Shown: piece after piece, positions 46,235 to 57,404 of the stretch
How the letters are laid out: each line of letters opens with the position of its first letter
Position numbering within the stretch: position 1 is the stretch's first letter
Source of the DNA: Clonostachys chloroleuca
Lineage: Eukaryota > Ascomycota > Sordariomycetes > Hypocreales > Bionectriaceae
Reading direction: 5' to 3'
NCBI GenBank assembly: GCA_037952775.1
Contig: JBANAY010000004.1
Span: 2,728,001 to 2,792,000 of the forward strand
DNA: 64,000 bases
Made by a program: the position numbers and the translations under genes
Notes under the pieces: generated by a model
What the model saw: only the letters and a program-made list of their open reading frames with translations
Database searches by the model: none
What the model was told of the DNA's origin: nothing

Positions 46235-47430
46235 ATGTCGCTTTTTCTTTGTGATGGCTGCAGAGACGCCATCCCACCAAACAAGGCGAGGGTGCGTTGC
46301 TTGCCCAGCCGTTATGATCTGTGTGCGAGCTGTGCAATTCTCGGGACTTACACACTGAATCACACCGACTAGGCCACAAGGTAGAACTGTTTAGAGTAAG
46401 CGGCTACTCAGGGCCTGTGGAGGTAGATCAGACGGCTGCATCCTCTGCCGCAGCTGCTGGGCAGTCCTGGTCTACTTGGACCCCAATACTTATGCTGCAC
46501 TCCCTAGCTCTGTGGATGTTGCCTCGGCGGTCTCCGACTTTGTTAATAACGAAGGGAAAGGTTACTTGGCCCCGGAGACTTATGGCCTACTGTTGGACAT
46601 CTTAGAGTATCTGGAAGCAAATAACATATGTGAGGTCATTAGATCATTGTAGCTTGGAAGAGCTAATCTATAGACAGGGAGAGTCGTCTTGAGGAAGGCC
46701 GAGGGTTCCGAGAGGAGCACATTGCTGATAGAACCTTGAAGCGTTACTATGATAACGACTCTATCCAATATACCCTGGGCTTCCGAGGTGGAAACAGCCA
46801 CAGCCCAAGCCCACAGTCCCCTCTGCTTACACGCAATGGATTCATCTATTTGTGATGGACGTACTGGACGATCCAGCTTCGTTGCATCATCGCATAAACT
46901 CTGGTCTTCGAAAATTTCAGCCAACGATATGGAAACAGCGTGGTGATGTGCCCGAGTGGGTGTTCCCTAGGGCACCTGTTAGCTACGAAATTTACTCCAA
47001 GACCCATCTGAACGCAAAAAAGAGTAGCTTGGGGGAGTTGGTGGGAACACCACAGCAGCCGACTCCTGTAACTCTGATAGAACCAGTACTGGCTGGCTAT
47101 AATTGGACTCAACCGATGGTGCCCTCTCGGCTGCAAGCAAGATCGCAGCCACCCATAACGGCGCCACTGGAACCAATCCATTATGAGCCAAGTGGTGATG
47201 GCGATGAGGACTCCGAGGCAGTCCAGAAAGGAAAAGCGGAGTTAGAAGAATTAGAAAAGTCCTACGATAGGCAATCGGCAGATGTGAAGAGAGCCAACGA
47301 CCTTGAGTATGTCAGAGCTCAACAGCAGATGAACTTGGACGCGCTCCGTAGCATGGAGAGAAGTCGAGAATTCATGGGCACCATCGGACAGGACAGGGAC
47401 TATATTATCGAACGCCACTACTATAACTGA
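46235..47430 (+). CDS. ZZ-type zinc-finger protein, frame broken three times
   Basis: The gene starts at ATG 46235. The first 70 residues form a ZZ finger: CDGC, then RVRCLPSRYDLCASC, followed by histidines in HTESHRLGH after a frame change. A small domain follows (VASAVSDFVNNEGKGYLAPE), EF-hand-like. Then comes a 44-nt intron (46630-46673) and a region with LLTRNGF and FVMDVLDDPASLHHRINSGL. A helical Glu/Gln-rich C-terminus ends at 47430. Frame changes occur near 46343-46345 (GGG), 46478-46484 (GG/CCCC) and 46838-46850. Each is equivalent to one missing base. Allowing one base at each, intron phases match and about 384 aa result. ZZ fingers bind protein partners or histone tails. The third break is not in a G/C run, so true decay is possible. 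Confidence 0.55.
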
Positions 47431-48244
47431 AGCATTGCCCGGGCTTGGCGAATGGGTACTTGAGTGGAGAGGTAGGACATGGTTGAGGACACTTGGATCA
47501 TTGCGGGGACTTATGGGAACATCTCAGGTGGTATGAGACTGGTAATAGAGAGTGAGAAAGAAGTTAATGTGTTGTAATAGAAGAAGCGAAGATAGAGGTA
47601 ATAGGGGGTTGTTGGAAGTCGGTTGTCGTTTCGCACGTACATATTGATGAGGTATGACCGAGGGAAAAGAAGGAAGCAGTTATTCCAGTGCATCGGTGGG
47701 AGAATATACTTCCAAACAACCTATGGTTTAGCGGTGGCTGCGCTTGCACATAAAGAGGACATTTGCTCCCATGCAATGATGGTGGGGAGTGAAGTTGGGT
47801 CATTACTAAAGCGATAGAAGGCAAATGGGTGAGAGAAAATGTGGCATAGCAAAACATCACTCTTGCCTATGAGAGAACCTTGGCTTGCGATATAGATGTA
47901 ACTAGAAGTAAATAATAAAATATTCGATAGTAATTATTTCGATAATTAGTTCATCATTGGGCTAATTCTTATTGATATTGCGTCGAAGTAGAATGTCGAT
48001 GGTCTTGAGTGAGGCGTGTGGCTTGATAGTGGGGCGTATCGGTACATGTACATGGAGCGGGAGAGCCCCGCATCAAAGATGCTTAACACGCCAACGCGAC
48101 TTCCCTACGCGTCGGAAGCGTATGCTCTTTAAAACTTGGCCCTTTGTCAGAGACCCAGAATATCACTTGTATTGAAGATATACGATCGCGAGTCCAACTC
48201 AATTTCCTACCTGTACTGTGATTGACTGGTTTTAATTCTGTACA
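47431..48244. other. Intergenic region upstream of nse4
   Basis: No gene seen. AT-rich around 47900-47950. Short frames only. Confidence 0.6.
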
Positions 48245-49678
48245 ATGTCGGACGATAGTTCTGCTGAAGATGTCGCTTCCGCTACCCCATCTTCAATCTC
48301 CGCCAAGCGCAAGCGCCGAGACACAGTCATGACCCAACATTCGAGTCGCCGGCAGAGAACAATCGAATCAGAGAACTCAGAGAGCGATGACAATAGTGAT
48401 GGATCTTCCGGACAGAGTCAAAGTGGCGGACCTCGAGGTGGACTGGATGCATCCAACGACGAAAGTGGAGACGACGGCGAAGATTACTACGATCCCGACC
48501 AGCCGCTCGAGGAGCGGCGCAAGGTCCAAAGGGGACTCCGAGGCCTTCTCAAAGATGTTATAGAGAAAAGAGAGGAATACTTGCAAGGTGACTCTCGTGG
48601 TCTGAAGGAAACGATTGAGAAGGCAAACTCGATATTGAAGCAGGTCAAGCGACCGGGAGAAGCTGCGTCGGATTCGCGGCTTCTCGTGAGCACAACAGAT
48701 CTTTCATATCAGAGAACGCTGCGTCTGACACACGGAACTCTCGCGCAAGGTGTGAATGTGGACGACTTTGTGTCAAGATGCATCGTCTATATGCGGCAGG
48801 GCAGGGGTATTGAGGATGATGATGCTCCAGAACTTTCCAGTACCCAAAGGCAGCGGAGAACTGCCACTTCACAAGACCCTGGCGAGGATGACGAAGATAT
48901 TGGGGATGAGGGAGATATGATGAATTGGTCCCACCTGGGCCGCTTTGCCGTCCTTCCTAACATTCGGCGGCCTGCTCTGCCGGGCTTTTTACTTGGGCCC
49001 TTGTCTGTGGAAAAGAAAGCAAGGAAGATAACAAAGCGAAGTGCGCCGCTAAGGCCAAACGATTTGAGAGAGACTCGCCCAGAGGTCCTTGATGTGGCTA
49101 GTCTTGCTAAGAAGGAAAATGATTTGACCGCCATTTGCGGACAAATCCTACAGCAACTGGTCAAGACTCAGTCCGAGGTGCAGCAGACTGTGGTAGATCT
49201 CATCGATGACGATATGCCAGAAGACCAAAAAGTCAATATTATGCATCAGCATGGTCTTCGGAGCACGGGGGGAATAGATCTGTTGCGATTCGTGGTAAAC
49301 CCGAGGTCGTTTGGGCAAACTGTCGAAAATATCTTCTATGTCAGCTTCCTCATTCGTGATGGTAGAGTTAGCATTGAGTATGACGATAACGATCTCCCTA
49401 GCCTTGGTAAGTTATGTTTTGTTATATTACTGATCTTTCCCAAAGTTCGACCTTGCAGGGTAAATAATTAATTTTTTTTTTGTTTAGCACCCGTGATGAG
49501 AGAAGTCGATGAGGAGCCCAGCCTTCGTCAAGGCGGCTCAAAGCATCAAGCAATTCTTTCAATGGATATGGCAACTTGGGAGGATATTGTACAAACTTTA
49601 GAACTGGCGGAGCCTCTGATAAAACATAGAGCTGAGTCGACTCTTGACAATCCTGGAGCGAAGGGCTGGTATAGCTAA
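48245..49678 (+). CDS. nse4: Smc5-Smc6 complex kleisin subunit Nse4
   Basis: Exons 48245-49406 and 49488-49678 (81-nt intron ending in a T-rich tract and TTTAG) encode 450 aa. The N-terminus is acidic and Ser-rich. A first conserved stretch (RKVQRGLRGLLKDVIEKREE, about 90-110) is the N-terminal helix region that contacts Smc6. The C-terminal winged-helix domain runs from about 335 to 445. It contains RFVVNPRSFGQTVENIFYVS and FLIRDG, the Nse4 family signature. The protein bridges the Smc5 and Smc6 heads in DNA repair and chromosome segregation. There is no frame disruption. The intron splits the C-terminal domain between SLA and PVMREVDEEPS. Confidence 0.93.
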
Positions 49679-50309
49679 AATGTATGTTTATACTGTAATA
49701 ACTAATGATTGATACCCGGTAACTTGTTGGCGTCAATGGATAAGATCTTTTCCAAGCCAATGAACTTTGACTGTTGTGCCATTGTAGTATCCCCATAGCT
49801 CGGATTGTCACAGTACACTTGTAGTCGCTCATCGTCGTTTTAGTCTTAGTCCCCGACCTATTTTACCGTAGTTTAGTATACACCTGGCTATTCCGATCAT
49901 ATCCTTGGCATATGGCCCGATGGTTGTTTGGTGCCCATAGCACCCCTAGGCACCCGGCCCTTGCCTGATGTGTGAATGTGTAAATTTGTGAGTACTAGTA
50001 GGAAGGCCATTCTTTGTTCCCACATGGTCTTTGTTTCCAAAATAAAAACAGCCTCGTGCCTGTCTGACTAATTTTGAGGGCATTCGTTTTACCCTGGTAA
50101 GTAGAATGGTGATATTTCTTCGTCTCCCTTCCGAAGCAAATATCATCTGGCCGCATTCGACGTCATTATCCCGTACATACCATAAGACGAAATCCGAAAT
50201 TAACATTACGCAATCACCAAAAAGCTTTATAAATATCCAGCCACGAAAGAACTTGGGCGAAGTACACTGGGACGAAAAAAGCAAAATAAAGTCAAGGAGG
50301 TCTTTGAAA
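49679..50309. promoter_or_regulatory. Intergenic region with TATA-like element before the orphan gene
   Basis: No separate gene. TTTATAAATA at about 50225-50234 lies some 80 bp before the preferred ATG at 50310 and could act as a TATA element. An in-frame ATG at 50106 exists but would place this element inside the coding region. Confidence 0.4.
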
Positions 50310-51833
50310 ATGGCCACATCGGCGTACAACACAGAGGGGATGAGCATAGCAGACATGGAAGAGCTGAACGAGCTGCTCGAGCTTGTAGAGCTTCCAGAGC
50401 ATGAGAGTGGCCATGAGATGCTCATGAGATTGTTGAAATTGGTTGAATTGCTGTACAACGTGGCAACCCCAGCAGAAGGAGGGGAAGCTGAGGTCAACCT
50501 TGCTCTCCGAGCCGGAAATGCAATCGTACCACTGGTTGGGAGGATCCGTGAACAATTCGATGAGCAGATGGCCCGGATTATTGAACAGGATACTACTATT
50601 GTCAAACTCAACGATGATTTGGTTCGGGTAAATGTCGAACTGCAAAGGTCTTACCTGAATATGCCGGTTAAAAAGGTGGAGAGCGACAGCAGCCAACAGT
50701 CAAGTGGGAAAGAAGAAGAAGAAGAAGGGCTATATGCGCCCAACAGTGCTCACCTCTCGACATGGATTGGAAACCAAGGGGTTTATAAAGAAAACGTTGA
50801 GACCATCACTCACGATGCGTTCCAGTACGGACAGTTTGTGTCGAACCCTACGAGTCCCGCCAAAGCCGTAACTATGGCAATGCCCACAGCCGATGATTCT
50901 GAAAAAGTCCAATCGCGGCAGCCGGGGATGGGGGCCGACAATCAACCATCGCCAGCTTCTTCTGAGGCCAACCAGTCCGGGCAAGCTATTCAGCGCACGT
51001 CGTCTGAAGAGTCACTTCCACATCAGGCATACGACATGACCTTCCCATCCGGCCGTGGAACTTTTAGACGACCTGGCCCTGTTTACGAAAGAATACCAGC
51101 TCTTCGCACTAAACTAAACCACAAGATTTGTTCTGGTGAAATTCTCACCGCGGAGGAGGGAGATGCGACACTGTGCAGCCAAGAATCCAACGATGTTACA
51201 GAAGAGGCCAGCAAGTCTGGTGGAGGCAACAAGGCCGACAAGAAAGGCTCTGGCCCAAGGGCTGAGAACGACTCGGCGTATGCTTTTGCTGCCTATATAC
51301 AAGGGCTACAGTCAACTGATCCACAACCACTTTGGCCCACACAGAAGTTTCTACAACCACGGAAATATGGGAAATTCATCATTCTTGACGTTCTTGAGTG
51401 GGCATTTTACACCTTCTTGAGAGTCGTATGGGACTTGATTTCGGGACAGCTCATTGCATGGTGGCATCTTCTACTATTTCTGATAACTACTGCCCTGCAC
51501 TTGCTCACATTTGGAACAGGCTTACTAGACGCTTTCCATCTACCGAAAATTCCTGTTTTCATCGTCCCCAGGCTCTCATGGTGTATTATTGTGACTCAAG
51601 TCATGTTTTTGACTTGTCTTATGGCTTTCCTGGATTGGAGACGGGAGCTCGATATTCTTCTTCAGGCCAATGGGTTAAGCAGAAGGTACATGCTCGACTA
51701 CATATATGAAGAAAGCCGCATGATTCTTTTCATTGGGATTGATAAGGGAATGTTTCGGTTGGGGGTGTCTGAGCCGGAAACCTTCTGGAGTAGGGAGAAT
51801 GACACGAAAAGGATCATTGGTCTAACACAATAA
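50310..51833 (+). CDS. Orphan protein with C-terminal membrane segments
   Basis: Single uninterrupted frame of 507 aa from ATG 50310, or 575 aa if the in-frame ATG at 50106 is used. The N-terminal 50 residues are Leu/Glu-rich and likely helical (MEELNELLELVELPEHES). Another amphipathic helix is near residues 85-115. The middle is Ser/Gly/Glu-rich and disordered in character, including a Glu run near 135. Near the C-terminus there are two or three hydrophobic segments: around FILDVLEWAFYTFLRVVWDL, LIAWWHLLLFLITTALHLL and LSWCIIVTQVMFLTCLMAFL. These are followed by a charged tail. No family is recognised. Lack of introns and low similarity to known fungal proteins suggest a lineage-restricted gene. 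Confidence 0.65.
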   Translation: MATSAYNTEGMSIADMEELNELLELVELPEHESGHEMLMRLLKLVELLYNVATPAEGGEAEVNLALRAGNAIVPLVGRIREQFDEQMARIIEQDTTIVKLNDDLVRVNVELQRSYLNMPVKKVESDSSQQSSGKEEEEEGLYAPNSAHLSTWIGNQGVYKENVETITHDAFQYGQFVSNPTSPAKAVTMAMPTADDSEKVQSRQPGMGADNQPSPASSEANQSGQAIQRTSSEESLPHQAYDMTFPSGRGTFRRPGPVYERIPALRTKLNHKICSGEILTAEEGDATLCSQESNDVTEEASKSGGGNKADKKGSGPRAENDSAYAFAAYIQGLQSTDPQPLWPTQKFLQPRKYGKFIILDVLEWAFYTFLRVVWDLISGQLIAWWHLLLFLITTALHLLTFGTGLLDAFHLPKIPVFIVPRLSWCIIVTQVMFLTCLMAFLDWRRELDILLQANGLSRRYMLDYIYEESRMILFIGIDKGMFRLGVSEPETFWSRENDTKRIIGLTQ

Positions 51834-52820
51834 AGTGATTGCCAACTCCAGACCGGGCATGCTACTTAGGGAATGCTATGACTCAGTTAAAAAGAAACTT
51901 GAGCTCAGGAGGTGTGTAGAGTATAAGGCTGGAAGCAATATTGCCCGTTGTTGGGAACGGATTACATCATGATCCTACGGGTACCCGGCGGTTACTTGTT
52001 AAGATGATGAGCTGGTACTTGTATTTCCGAATAATGAATACGTTACTTACAGTCTAAACAGAGGGAGAGGAGTACTATAAGATACAAAGGGCAATAAGGT
52101 ATCACTCGCACGGGTATCCGAACATTCAGGATAATCGGGTATCCGTTCGACTGGGTCCAGATATTGTGCCTCGGTGGAGAGGTCGATGGACCCGCTGCGG
52201 AGTGTTGAGCCCGGCCGAAGCCGAAGCGGATGACAGCTCCAGCCTTCCAGAACCGGATCAATGACCGGTCCAATCCCTCGCCGCGAAAGCGACAAAAGCA
52301 GGTGGTTTTTACTCTGTTGATGTCATGGATCCCTGAACTGTTGGAGCCACAGTTCCAGGCCCCTGGTTCTGCAAAGCAGTTGTGTTCTTTGGAGAACAGC
52401 CCCTCCCTCCAGTCCAGGCACTAACAACCCGAATTGTGAGCCCACCTTCGTTGCCATACCATGGAACTTCCACCACGTACCTAGGAATTAATGAGGTTAA
52501 ATCCATGCATAATGGTGGCGCACCATCTTAGGCGAGGCTCGAGCTTGGTCAGGTTTCTCTCCCGTGCTGGAAGGCGGCCGCTGACCTCAATTACAAATCT
52601 TTGGATATCATCAGCACCTCCGCCACACATCTTAGCGTCGCATCCGCTGATTTCGTCGTCTCCGGCTAATTTTTGCGTCATTGACTGTCGCAACTTAGGC
52701 CAGGTCCATCTTCGCGAATATTTATACTCTAGTTCGGTCTTGTCCGCCTTATACCGTCCCAATCTCAAGCCGCAACCACTTTCTCGAGGTTTTACTAGCA
52801 CACGCGCCAGATCAGCTGCC
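51834..52820. other. Intergenic region upstream of the DUF4336 gene
   Basis: No supported gene. Frames on both strands between 52480 and 53020 overlap the next gene's leader and first exon and are treated as shadows. Confidence 0.5.
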
Positions 52821-53709
52821 ATGTCTTCAAAACTCATTCCATCTAACCCGGCCGATGTGATGGTCATCCGCAATGTCACGCCTAACATTGTGACATTCTC
52901 TGTGCCTTTTGCGCGGTTCGGGACAGCCAAGATTGGTGGCCGTGGAACTCTTGGTAAGAGGAAGCAGTCGTCTCTTGAAGGGACATATTCATCGTTGTCG
53001 CATTCGGGAACTGACACGTGATCGCACAGTGAAACTGAGTTCTGGGAATCTGGCCGTCTTCTCGCCCGTGGCGCTCACCGAGGCAGCCAAGGCCAAGGTT
53101 GCCGAGCTGGGCGGCAATCTTGCCTACATCGTCGCATTGGATTATGAGCATCACATTTTTATTTCCGAGTGGGCCACCCAGTACCCAGGAGTCAAGATCA
53201 TTGGGCCCGAGGGGCTCCCTGAGAAGCGAGCCGGACAACACGACCCAAAAATCGGAAAGGAGAAATTCGCTGTGGTCTTCAAGAAGGAGAATAAGCACGA
53301 CATCAAGATTGACGACGAGTTTGATGCCGACTTTGACTACGAGTATGTGGATGGCCACGCAAACAAAGAGCTTGTTTTCCTTTACAAGCCCGAGAAGGTC
53401 CTCATCGAGGCTGATCTGCTCTTCAACATGCCCGCCACCGAGCAGTACAGCAAGGTGCCAGAGGCGGAAAGGAAGGAGGGGTTCCTGGGCAAGTTGTTCG
53501 AGGGCCTGCAGAACCCACACGGCGATAACAAGTGGATGAAGAGGTTCAATTGGCACGTCGCGGCTAAGGACCGCGCCAGCTTCAATGAGAGCGTGAAGGT
53601 CATCGGCAAGTGGGATTTTGTGAAGCTAATCCCATGCCACGGAGATGTGGTGGAGGAAAACGCCAAGGAGATGTTTAGCCAAGTCTTTGAGTGGCATTTG
53701 AGGGCATGA
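52821..53709 (+). CDS. DUF4336 protein, metallo-beta-lactamase-like fold
   Basis: Exons 52821-52953 and 53030-53709 (76-nt intron) encode 270 aa. Sequence follows the fungal DUF4336 pattern: VMVIRNVTPNIVTFSVPF, KIGGRGTLVKLSSGNLAVFS, then EHHIFISEW, IIGPEGLPEKR, DGHANKELVF, EADLLFN and IPCHGDVV. The spaced His and Asp residues (EHH, GHA, ADLLF, CHGD) fit a metallo-beta-lactamase-type metal site, although the usual HxHxDH motif is absent. The substrate is unknown. No signal peptide is evident. Splice junction restores GTLVKL in frame, which supports the model. Confidence 0.88.
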
Positions 53710-54145
53710 TGGACAGTGGAATGATTTGATGTCAGGCCAATTACTAGCGGGTTGACGCAGTTGGGGCGATCGTGTTACCATATATATGAATTTTCGTCGG
53801 TAGATATAGGTGGGTTGGGTTTTGGAGCTGATAATATTGATAGCCCTGAATTTGTTTGATAGAAGCTAAATAGATACCATGGAAGTTTGCTGTGTTTGAC
53901 ATTGCTGAAAAGTAAATGTGGCTGGAGCCTGCTGACATTTGTGGCCGTGCATCATGTGGGTGGTGGGGCTGAAGGTTAAGTTGCGCTTAGCTATCAAGCA
54001 GCCTTTCTGCTGCACCGCTATGATAACATACATGAGGTAGCTGGGTGGACTTGCGCATCCTTCCAACCTGCGACCCTGACGACAACCCGGCCAACCCCCC
54101 TTCTATGGCCTCCGTCTAGGGTGCTCATAATGACATGAGATAAAA
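53710..54145. promoter_or_regulatory. Short intergenic region upstream of vps34
   Basis: 436 bp containing the 3' end of the DUF4336 gene and the vps34 promoter. No further gene or clear element seen. Confidence 0.5.
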
Positions 54146-57067
54146 ATGGCTGATTACGGGAAGTTGGACCCGTTTTCCTTCGCAGGTTCCAAGGATGTCG
54201 ACCATCCGTTGAGCGTTCGAATGTAAGAATGCATTACCCACCGATGGCAGGCTCATTGTTTCTGACAAGCTGGCATCTAGAATGAATCTAGAGGGAGATG
54301 AACCACCTATAAGAATGTCTACGCTCTTTGAGCGTCCAGATCTCCGTCATGTTGGATCAAATACAAGGTGCGCAAACACAGCCCCCGCGCCCTCGCCGTT
54401 TGATGTTAACATGCGCCAGCCCGCATTCCGACCTCTTTGTCACAGTCCAGGTCTGGGCCGGGTCGAAGCCGCTATCGGTTCCTATTCAAACAGCATATAA
54501 GTCGTTCAGGGCAGAAAGAAAGTATGATTATCATTACTCCCCTGCTCTCCTAGCTCTGTGCTGACGATGCCGCCCAAATCAGGTGGAACGAATGGCTCGA
54601 GCTTCCTCTCACATACAAAAACTTGCCTGCCGACTCTTGTCTCGCGATTACTATATGGGATCTTTCTCCCAGCGGTGGAAAGGATGCATCCGGCCATGCC
54701 ATACCGTTTGGGGGGACCACATTAGCCGTGTTCGACCAAGACAACCACGCGCAGAAGGGAAGACAGAAATGTGTGGTGTATCGTCACAAAAAGGCTGACG
54801 GCATGGTTAAAACCACGACCCCTGCTCAAATCTCAACTAAGAAGCGAGGAAATAAGAGTTGGGAGACCCAACTGGATAAAGAAGCCGAGGAGCTCGATCG
54901 GATGGAGAAGCTTTTCAAGAAGCATGAGATGGGCGAGCTGCCCAGGGTGGACTGGCTTGATCAGATTGTTTTCCGAAACTTTGAGAAACAAGGTCTTCAG
55001 GCTGCAAAGTCCTCTATGAAGATGCGCGAGAGGCGGCGCGCTCTGGATGCTACGCAACAGGGCACTGCCGACGAGAAGCCGGACGAGGAGGACCATGGGC
55101 GCGCAGGGCCTTCAATGTTCTTCTTGAACGTAGAGCTTCCCCGGTTCGACTTTCCTGTGGTTTTTGCAGATCACGAATACGACCCACCGCCAGTATCCTC
55201 GTTTCGGTCGCTTTCTGCCTCGCAGGCCAATCTAGCCCAACGGCCTCAGGTACATTTCGGCCCTGGAATCAACGGACTAGAAGATGGCTCAGAAGGCCTA
55301 GGTGGCCAGCTGATCAAAGTTTGGGACCCTGAGGCTGGTCAGAAGGATAACCCTGCTGAAGCGAAGCACAGACGACTCTTCCGCAGTTCGCATAGACATG
55401 GCATCCTTGACAAAGATTTGAAACCAAATGCCAAAGTCCGAGACGAGTTGAACCACATTATGGCTTACTCGCCAACACATGTTCTATCTCCTGAAGAGGC
55501 TGATCTTGTGTGGAAATTCCGCTACCATTTGACGAGGGACAAGCGTGCATTAACGAAATTCGTCAAGTCGGTGAATTGGGCTGATCAGAGCGAATCTAAA
55601 CAAGCTATCCAGGTCCTGGGTCGCTGGACTGCAATCGATGTTGATGATGCACTCGAGCTGCTTGGACCTTCGTTCGACAACCCCGGGGTCCGCTCGTATG
55701 CTGTCGACCGCCTACGAAAGGCGGACGACCAAGAATTGCTCCTATATCTTCTTCAGCTCGTACAAGCTCTCAAATACGAGCATATTTCGGCAGAATCAGC
55801 ACAAGACAGCACCCAAGACTCATCCCTCGCCGGATTTCTGATTCAGCGAGCAGCTTCTAACTTCATGTTGGGAAACTACTTCCATTGGTATCTAATGGTT
55901 GAATGTGACGACGCCAGCCCTTTACAAGGGTCAGACAACAGGAATATTTACCGCAAGGTAGCCTATGAGTTCATGGTGGAGCTCGTCGCAAAGCCAGATG
56001 GAGTTGAGCAACGCAAGATTCTCCTAAGACAAGCGGAAGTCATAACAATACTTTCAAAAATAGCAGGCGATGTGAAAGCATCGTCGGAATCCATTGCCAA
56101 GAAAACGGACCGAGTAAAGCACTTTCTTGGGGATCCAAAAAATGAGCTTGTCACAATTGACCCGCCGTTGCCCATGCCGCTGGACCCGTCTATCAAAATC
56201 ACAGGTATCATCACAGACCAGGTCACGGTGTTCAAATCGTCACTGAACCCCATCAAATGCTCGTTCAAGACAACGACTGGAACTCCATATCCTATCATTT
56301 TTAAGCTTGGTGATGACTTGCGACAGGATCAACTTGTCATCCAAATTATTACGCTCATGGACCAGCTCCTCCAGAAGGAAAACTTAGATCTGAAATTATC
56401 CCCTTACAAGATTCTGGCAACAAGCACATCTGCAGGTGCTTCCCAGTTTGTGCAATCGCAGAGTTTGTCTAGTATCGTGGCTCGTTTCAAGACCAATCCT
56501 GCCTTGGCCTTTCTCAGACACCATAACCCAGATGATAGACAACCACTAGGCGTCAGACAAGAAACGCTCGATACTTATATTAGATCATGCGCAGGCTACT
56601 GTGTCATCACATACATTCTAGGAGTAGGTGATCGTCACCTAGACAATCTCCTTCTTGCTCCGGATGGGCATTTTTTCCATGCAGATTTTGGCTATATTTT
56701 GGGTCGCGACCCTAAGCCGTTTGCTCCTGTAATGAAGCTGTCGAAGGAGATGGTTGATTGCATGGGTGGCGTTCAGTCGGACGAGTATCAGCAGTTTAAA
56801 CAGTACTGCTTTTTGGCGTATACGGCGCTACGCAAATCCTCTAATCTTATCCTGAACCTGTTCAGCCTGATGGTTGATGCCAACATCCCAGATATCAGGC
56901 TTGAACCTGACAAGGCAGTCCTTAAAGTGAGAGAGCGCTTTCATCTTGAGATGACCGAGGAGGAGGCCATATTGTATTTTGGCAGGGTTATTGAGGATAC
57001 ATTGACTGCGTTTGCCCCGGTGGTCATTGATAAGTTGCACGAATGGGCGCAGGCATTTAGAGCTTAA
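54146..57067 (+). CDS. vps34: Class III phosphatidylinositol 3-kinase Vps34
   Basis: Exons 54146-54222, 54281-54367, 54420-54521 and 54583-57067 encode 916 aa. The N-terminal C2 domain begins with DHPLSVRIMNLEGDEPP and DLFVTVQVWAGSKPLS and runs to about 200. The helical PIK domain (about 330-530) includes LSPEEADLVWKFRYHLTRD. The kinase domain covers about 600-905, with IIFKLGDDLRQDQL (ATP-binding lysine), GVGDRHLDN near 770, and HADFGYILG near 790. The C-terminus ends in HEWAQAFRA, a short helix like the membrane-binding helix of Vps34. The enzyme makes PI3P for endosomal sorting and autophagy. All introns (58, 52 and 61 nt) have matching phases. There are no frame breaks. It converges with etr1, with 337 bp between stops. 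Confidence 0.96.
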
Positions 57068-57404
57068 TTTAAATACAACGTTTGATCCCTCGCTTCTCTT
57101 GACCGTGGTGGCTCTGACATGTTCCTTCTCTGGTGCCCTACTAACTCCAAAGTCGATGAGTATCTCTATGTCCAAGTATCATGTCCAACCGGTCAATTTT
57201 CTGGGCTATATGGTTCCATGATCTTGCAATTCCTCAGCGTCTCAATGAGCCAATGTCGTGATCGTGATATTGTATCGGGACTATGTATTTCCTGTCCCCC
57301 TGGAGGTTCATCCTATCGTTGCTAAGAGGTTTCGTGATATCTACTACTCACTATAATACTACAACAGATCACTCTGGAAATAAACGAGATGCCTTATCCG
57401 ACGC
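57068..57404. other. Convergent 3' region between vps34 and etr1
   Basis: 337 bp between two stop codons of opposing genes; no feature seen. Confidence 0.6.

Noticed and set aside
52481..53017. 178-codon minus-strand frame over the DUF4336 leader
   Set aside because: Overlaps the first exon of a well-supported gene on the other strand and lacks a domain.
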